From a virus, in the IMG/VR virus record IMGVR_UViG_3300035670_000315, positions 1 through 49,890 of that record: a stretch of DNA of 49,890 bases. The stretch is one strand, 5' to 3'. The notes beneath the pieces were generated by a model. The model was not told the origin of the DNA, made no database searches, and was given only the letters and a program-made list of their open reading frames with translations. Positions 47,303 through 49,890 of the stretch are shown piece by piece (position 1 is the stretch's first letter; every line of letters starts with the position of its first letter). A program made the position numbers and the translations under genes.

Positions 47303-47557
47303 TCAAAGACTATCAAAATCGGTATCAGGATGATAAATGTCATCATCATAACAATAGTAAAAGTGTTTATTGTTCTTGGAATCCCAAACATACAAATACC
47401 ATTTACCATTCTTTTTAAATGGAATTTCTTTTCCTCCAGAACCAATCTTCATTGGAAATTCAAAACCCTTATCCCAACCAACAGGGGGAACGTTTCTTTC
47501 CTCATTTAAAATTTTTGAACATAATTCTTCTAATAATATTTGGTCTTTATTTTTCAT
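47303..47557 (-). CDS. Leader-family protein, 84 aa
   Basis: Leader MKNKDQILLEELCSKILNEE, with LLE at 8-10 and LNE at 17-19. The mature part would be a small beta domain: GKEIPFKKNGKWYLYVWDSK and FYYCYDDDIYHPDTDFDSL. It is the first gene of the minus-strand leader cluster and has a GATAAATA box 7 nt upstream. Unknown activity; packaging cargo by leader. Confidence 0.72.
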   Translation of the reverse strand: MKNKDQILLEELCSKILNEERNVPPVGWDKGFEFPMKIGSGGKEIPFKKNGKWYLYVWDSKNNKHFYYCYDDDIYHPDTDFDSL

Positions 47558-47564
47558 TACAATA

Positions 47565-47572
47565 TATTTATC
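47565..47572 (-). promoter_or_regulatory. GATAAATA late-promoter-like box
   Basis: GATAAATA on the minus strand, 7 nt before the ATG at 47557, divergent from the sigma70-like promoter at 47638. Confidence 0.55.
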
Positions 47573-47637
47573 ATATAATAATACTTTTCACACATAGAAC
47601 GCTTGGGTTAGGTCAGAGATATAGACAAAAAAATGTT

Positions 47638-47666
47638 TTGACATTTCATGTAATCTAGAATAGAAA
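47638..47666 (+). promoter_or_regulatory. Sigma70-like promoter for the plus-strand right-end operon
   Basis: TTGACA (47638-47643), a 17-nt spacer and TAGAAA (47661-47666, 4 of 6 to TATAAT), 10 nt before the ATG at 47677. It is a host-type promoter with a very short leader, distinct from the TAAATA boxes on the opposite strand. Confidence 0.55.
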
Positions 47667-47676
47667 ATTACAAGTC

Positions 47677-48987
47677 ATGGAAAAATATATCGTATCAAAT
47701 ATAGAATTTGATAGTAGAAAAGAAATAAAACAAAAAATTCAGGATATAGAAAAAAGCTATTCCGATTATGTTCCAATCTCTGGAAACGACCTTATCTTTA
47801 TGTTGCATCTTTTTAGAAACCACCCATGCTTCGTAAGCAAGATTAAAGGAATGACAGATATATATTTCGCACCACACCATGAATACAAATCAACAAGATG
47901 CATCCATGTTGCATACGGAAATAAAAATACAGAAATTAAAAATAGACCAAATGAAAATATATCATGGGTAACTTGTTTAAACAGAATAAAAAAAACAAAA
48001 CCAAATGTTATACCAGACGGAAAATATACTGGAGAATTAGTAGACGAAGTATGTAAAAAGGATAGACCATACCTAGAATGGATGTTCCAAAAACTTAAAC
48101 AAGAAGAAGAATTAATGAATCAAATTATAAAACAAATAACAACAAAAGAAAACAAAAAAATGAATAATACAACACAAAGTACAATGAACCTGTTATATAC
48201 AAACAAAAAAACATACATAACAAAACCAATAGCTCAATACGATCTATCAGGAAATCTAATCAGAATCTACAATTCTGGACAAGAAACAGCAAAACATGGA
48301 TACGACCCCACAAGCGTATCAAAATGTGTCAATAACAAATTAAAACTCCATAACAATTCCATCTTTGTAAAAATTCCAAATAAAGATAAGGTTGAACCAA
48401 AAATAGATCCAAAACCATACACTTTCCACAAAGACATTGAAACAAATTCCAATAAAAATGAATTTGTTAAAGAAACAATCACAATTAAACCAAAGGGTCT
48501 AAGAATCGGAATGTTTAATAAACAAAAACAACTATTACAGGTCTTTACAAAAATTCAAGAAATTGAAAACAAATTTGGTCATGCATCAGGAGTATTCGAC
48601 CACTTGTATGGTAAAATTAAAACAAAAAACAAAATTAAAAACGGATACAATAATCTATACTTCTTTAGAAAATTAGAAATCGGTCAAACATATACAATAG
48701 GAGAAAAATACGACCTAAGAAAATTTGAAAAGGCAGTCCCAAGAAAAATTACATCAGGACCAAATAAAAATGTCACAATAGTAAAAGAAACAATTATTCC
48801 AGAAAATAAAACAATCCCCGTAGAATATAAAAATATTAATACTGAAACAATTCCTACAAAGAATAAAACAATCCCTATAGAGAATAAAACAATTACTATT
48901 GAAGAATTAAAGAAAATATTCCCACAACCAGAACCAAAAAAGAGAAACTTTATTCAAAGACTTATGTATCTCTTTACTGGAAAATAA
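47677..48987 (+). CDS. DUF3223-like domain plus NUMOD DNA-binding repeats, 436 aa
   Basis: Residues about 30-110 (GNDLIFMLHLFRNHPCFVSK, YKSTRCIHVAYGNKNTE, SWVTCLN) follow the DUF3223/DCL domain pattern. Residues about 177-225 (IAQYDLSGNLIRIYNSGQET, SKCVNNKLKLHNNSIF) are a NUMOD1-type DNA-binding unit, and a weaker copy follows near 280-330 (IGMFNKQKQLLQVFTKIQEI). The C-terminus repeats NKTIPIENKTI-like units and ends basic. NUMOD units are normally tails of homing endonucleases, but no nuclease domain is visible, so it may be a DNA-binding regulator or a nuclease partner of the next gene. Confidence 0.66.
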   Translation: MEKYIVSNIEFDSRKEIKQKIQDIEKSYSDYVPISGNDLIFMLHLFRNHPCFVSKIKGMTDIYFAPHHEYKSTRCIHVAYGNKNTEIKNRPNENISWVTCLNRIKKTKPNVIPDGKYTGELVDEVCKKDRPYLEWMFQKLKQEEELMNQIIKQITTKENKKMNNTTQSTMNLLYTNKKTYITKPIAQYDLSGNLIRIYNSGQETAKHGYDPTSVSKCVNNKLKLHNNSIFVKIPNKDKVEPKIDPKPYTFHKDIETNSNKNEFVKETITIKPKGLRIGMFNKQKQLLQVFTKIQEIENKFGHASGVFDHLYGKIKTKNKIKNGYNNLYFFRKLEIGQTYTIGEKYDLRKFEKAVPRKITSGPNKNVTIVKETIIPENKTIPVEYKNINTETIPTKNKTIPIENKTITIEELKKIFPQPEPKKRNFIQRLMYLFTGK

Positions 48988-49005
48988 AAAAAGAATGAAA
49001 GGAAA

Positions 49006-49542
49006 ATGTCAACGTCTACGAAAAATAAAAATAGTAACGATTTCATAGAGGTTTTCATAACCAATGATATGATAAAAGAAGCCGAAGAAAGAAATATGGC
49101 ATTCTTTAAAAAATACGGAAACTCTGGAACAAATAGAATAGATAAAAAAAATCAAAGAATAACAGGATATTTGGCAGAAGTCGCAATAAAACACACATTT
49201 CAAAAATTAATATACAGCGAAGACGATAGCGTAGACTTCTTATCAAGATCTAAAAAAATAACATTCGATTCAAAAGCACAAGGATGTAATAGTAAACCAA
49301 AACTCGATTACGTAGGAACATTATACGAAAGTCAAAAAAATAGAAAATTCGATATGTTAATATTCTCTAGAGTAAAAAATACTCATGATATTGTATGGAT
49401 AACAGGAATTATTTCAAAAAACGATTTTCTAAAAAAATCAAAACTTATACCCAAAGGTACAAAAAATAATAATTTCACATACGACGAATCTCGATATGAA
49501 ATAGAATATGGAGAATTATATAATCCAAAACTTTTATTATAA
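49006..49542 (+). CDS. PD-(D/E)XK nuclease-like protein, 178 aa
   Basis: An AAAGGA Shine-Dalgarno lies before the ATG. RITGYLAEVAIKHTFQKLIY gives the G-x-x-A-E helix; DSVDFLSRS-KKITFDSKAQG gives the D...D-x-K-x pattern of the PD-(D/E)XK fold. NRKFDMLIFSRVKN and IVWITGIISKNDF fit the following strands. Its target is unknown; it may degrade host DNA or act with the upstream NUMOD protein. It is the last gene of the plus-strand operon. Confidence 0.66.
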   Translation: MSTSTKNKNSNDFIEVFITNDMIKEAEERNMAFFKKYGNSGTNRIDKKNQRITGYLAEVAIKHTFQKLIYSEDDSVDFLSRSKKITFDSKAQGCNSKPKLDYVGTLYESQKNRKFDMLIFSRVKNTHDIVWITGIISKNDFLKKSKLIPKGTKNNNFTYDESRYEIEYGELYNPKLLL

Positions 49543-49553
49543 TGAAAGAACAC

Positions 49554-49589
49554 CCCCTTATATATAGATACCCCCACATATATAAGGGG
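49554..49589 (+). terminator. Perfect 12-bp hairpin after the nuclease-like gene
   Basis: ccccttatatat (49554-49565) pairs exactly with atatataagggg (49578-49589). It begins 11 nt after the stop codon of the nuclease-like gene, so it probably terminates that operon or protects its 3' end. No U-run follows on the plus strand. Confidence 0.5.
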
Positions 49590-49655
49590 TAGGGGGGCAT
49601 TGTCCCCTAAAACTTTTTCTTGACTTCTTTCGTATAGGCCATTTTTTTCTGGCTT

Positions 49656-49676
49656 GGGTCTGGTGATAGCAGACCC
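49656..49676 (+). terminator. GGGTCTG hairpin
   Basis: gggtctg (49656-49662) pairs with cagaccc (49670-49676) around a 7-nt loop. It is a short, GC-rich hairpin followed by A-rich sequence; on the minus strand it is followed by AAGCCAG, so a terminator in either direction is uncertain. Confidence 0.35.
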
Positions 49677-49827
49677 CAAAAACACACAGCGATTTTGAAA
49701 GTGTTTTAAAAAAATGGGTTTTGTTTTATAGGGGTAGGGGTAATACCTTCATATTGTTCTGGATATTACTTGTATTTCCATTCCAATCATTAGATCTAAA
49801 TACCTTCAGAAAGATATCGACAAAAGA

Positions 49828-49860
49828 AAATCCCCACCCTCAGAAAGAGAGTGGGGATTT
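49828..49860 (-). terminator. Strong hairpin, likely bidirectional terminator
   Basis: aaatccccac (49828-49837) pairs with gtggggattt (49851-49860), a 10-bp GC-rich stem with a 13-nt loop. On the minus strand the stem is followed by TCTTTTG after the final TTT, giving a partial U-run. It probably ends a minus-strand transcript entering from beyond the window. Confidence 0.55.
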
Positions 49861-49890
49861 GGATGGAACTAAATCAAAGGCTGTAGTTTA

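Larger units (their letters stand above)
49543..49890 (+). other. Hairpin-rich non-coding region at the right edge
   Basis: 348 nt without a credible gene. It has three strong inverted repeats (49554-49589, 49656-49676, 49828-49860) separated by G- or T-rich stretches (aggggtaggggt, tttttt). GC is higher than in neighbouring genes. It could hold terminators, an origin, or the start of a regulatory region continuing outside the window. Confidence 0.55.

Noticed and set aside
49620-49643. TTGACT followed by T-rich sequence as a promoter
   Set aside because: No acceptable -10 at 16-18 nt.

Overview
The window looks like part of a large, AT-rich (about 30% GC) tailed-phage genome of the T4-like (myovirus) kind, from an uncultured and unidentified host. 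The evidence is tail-fibre genes with Gly-X-Y and beta-propeller repeats, a dense train of very small overlapping genes, thyX, a T4 Rnl1-type RNA ligase, free-standing homing endonucleases, tRNAs, a tmRNA, T4-late-like TAAATA boxes, and a T4-style capsid-targeting leader on many proteins. No head, tail-tube or replication gene is present to fix the taxonomy.

Layout. (1) 1-6077, plus strand: a collagen-like fibre protein (5' end outside the window), two small proteins, and three paralogous fibre proteins that each carry exactly seven copies of a GGVLAPNGKIYGIP-type repeat, probably seven-bladed propellers. (2) 6151-8763, plus: glycosyltransferase, methyltransferase, glycosyltransferase. (3) 8760-25825, minus: about 40 tiny, tightly overlapping genes of mostly unknown function (early/host-takeover style), including an AbrB-like protein, ThyX, three YopX-family proteins, a tyrosine-phosphatase-like protein and an RNA ligase. 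Two gene remnants and a tRNA-like gene with a defective anticodon arm also lie here. (4) 25879-26922, plus: a LAGLIDADG homing endonuclease. (5) 26929-30783, minus: small genes, a metallophosphoesterase, an HNH protein, an M14/aspartoacylase-like peptidase and an ADP-ribosyltransferase-like protein. (6) 31251-34600: an RNA island with tRNA-Thr, tRNA-Tyr, a CAU tRNA, two unexplained hairpin elements, a phage tmRNA with a 35-codon tag, and a roughly 777-nt highly structured non-coding RNA with its own promoter and terminator (GOLLD/ROOL-like). An HNH gene and a Vsr-like endonuclease gene are embedded in it. (7) 33288-47557, minus: virion-type genes, GMP reductase, a second metallophosphoesterase, and a large family of unrelated proteins sharing one N-terminal leader. 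(8) 47677-49542, plus: a DUF3223/NUMOD protein and a nuclease-like protein behind a sigma70-like promoter, then a 348-nt hairpin-rich non-coding end.

The main discovery candidate is the leader family. At least 17 otherwise unrelated proteins begin with M-[KR]-x-K-D-Q-x-L-L-E or with a T4-like M-K-x-F-x-x-F-x-x-E. Both end in the (L/I)xE signature that the T4 prohead protease cuts, often with a second LxE at residue 19. Two leader proteins look like ADP-ribosyltransferases, one like a zinc carboxypeptidase/aspartoacylase and one like a cysteine peptidase. I infer a cargo set packaged in the capsid and injected into the host, analogous to T4 Alt and internal proteins but more diverse. Several of these genes sit 5-11 nt behind a (G/A)ATAAATA box with no Shine-Dalgarno sequence, which suggests late, possibly leaderless, transcripts. 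Function calls rest on motif reading only; no database search was run.
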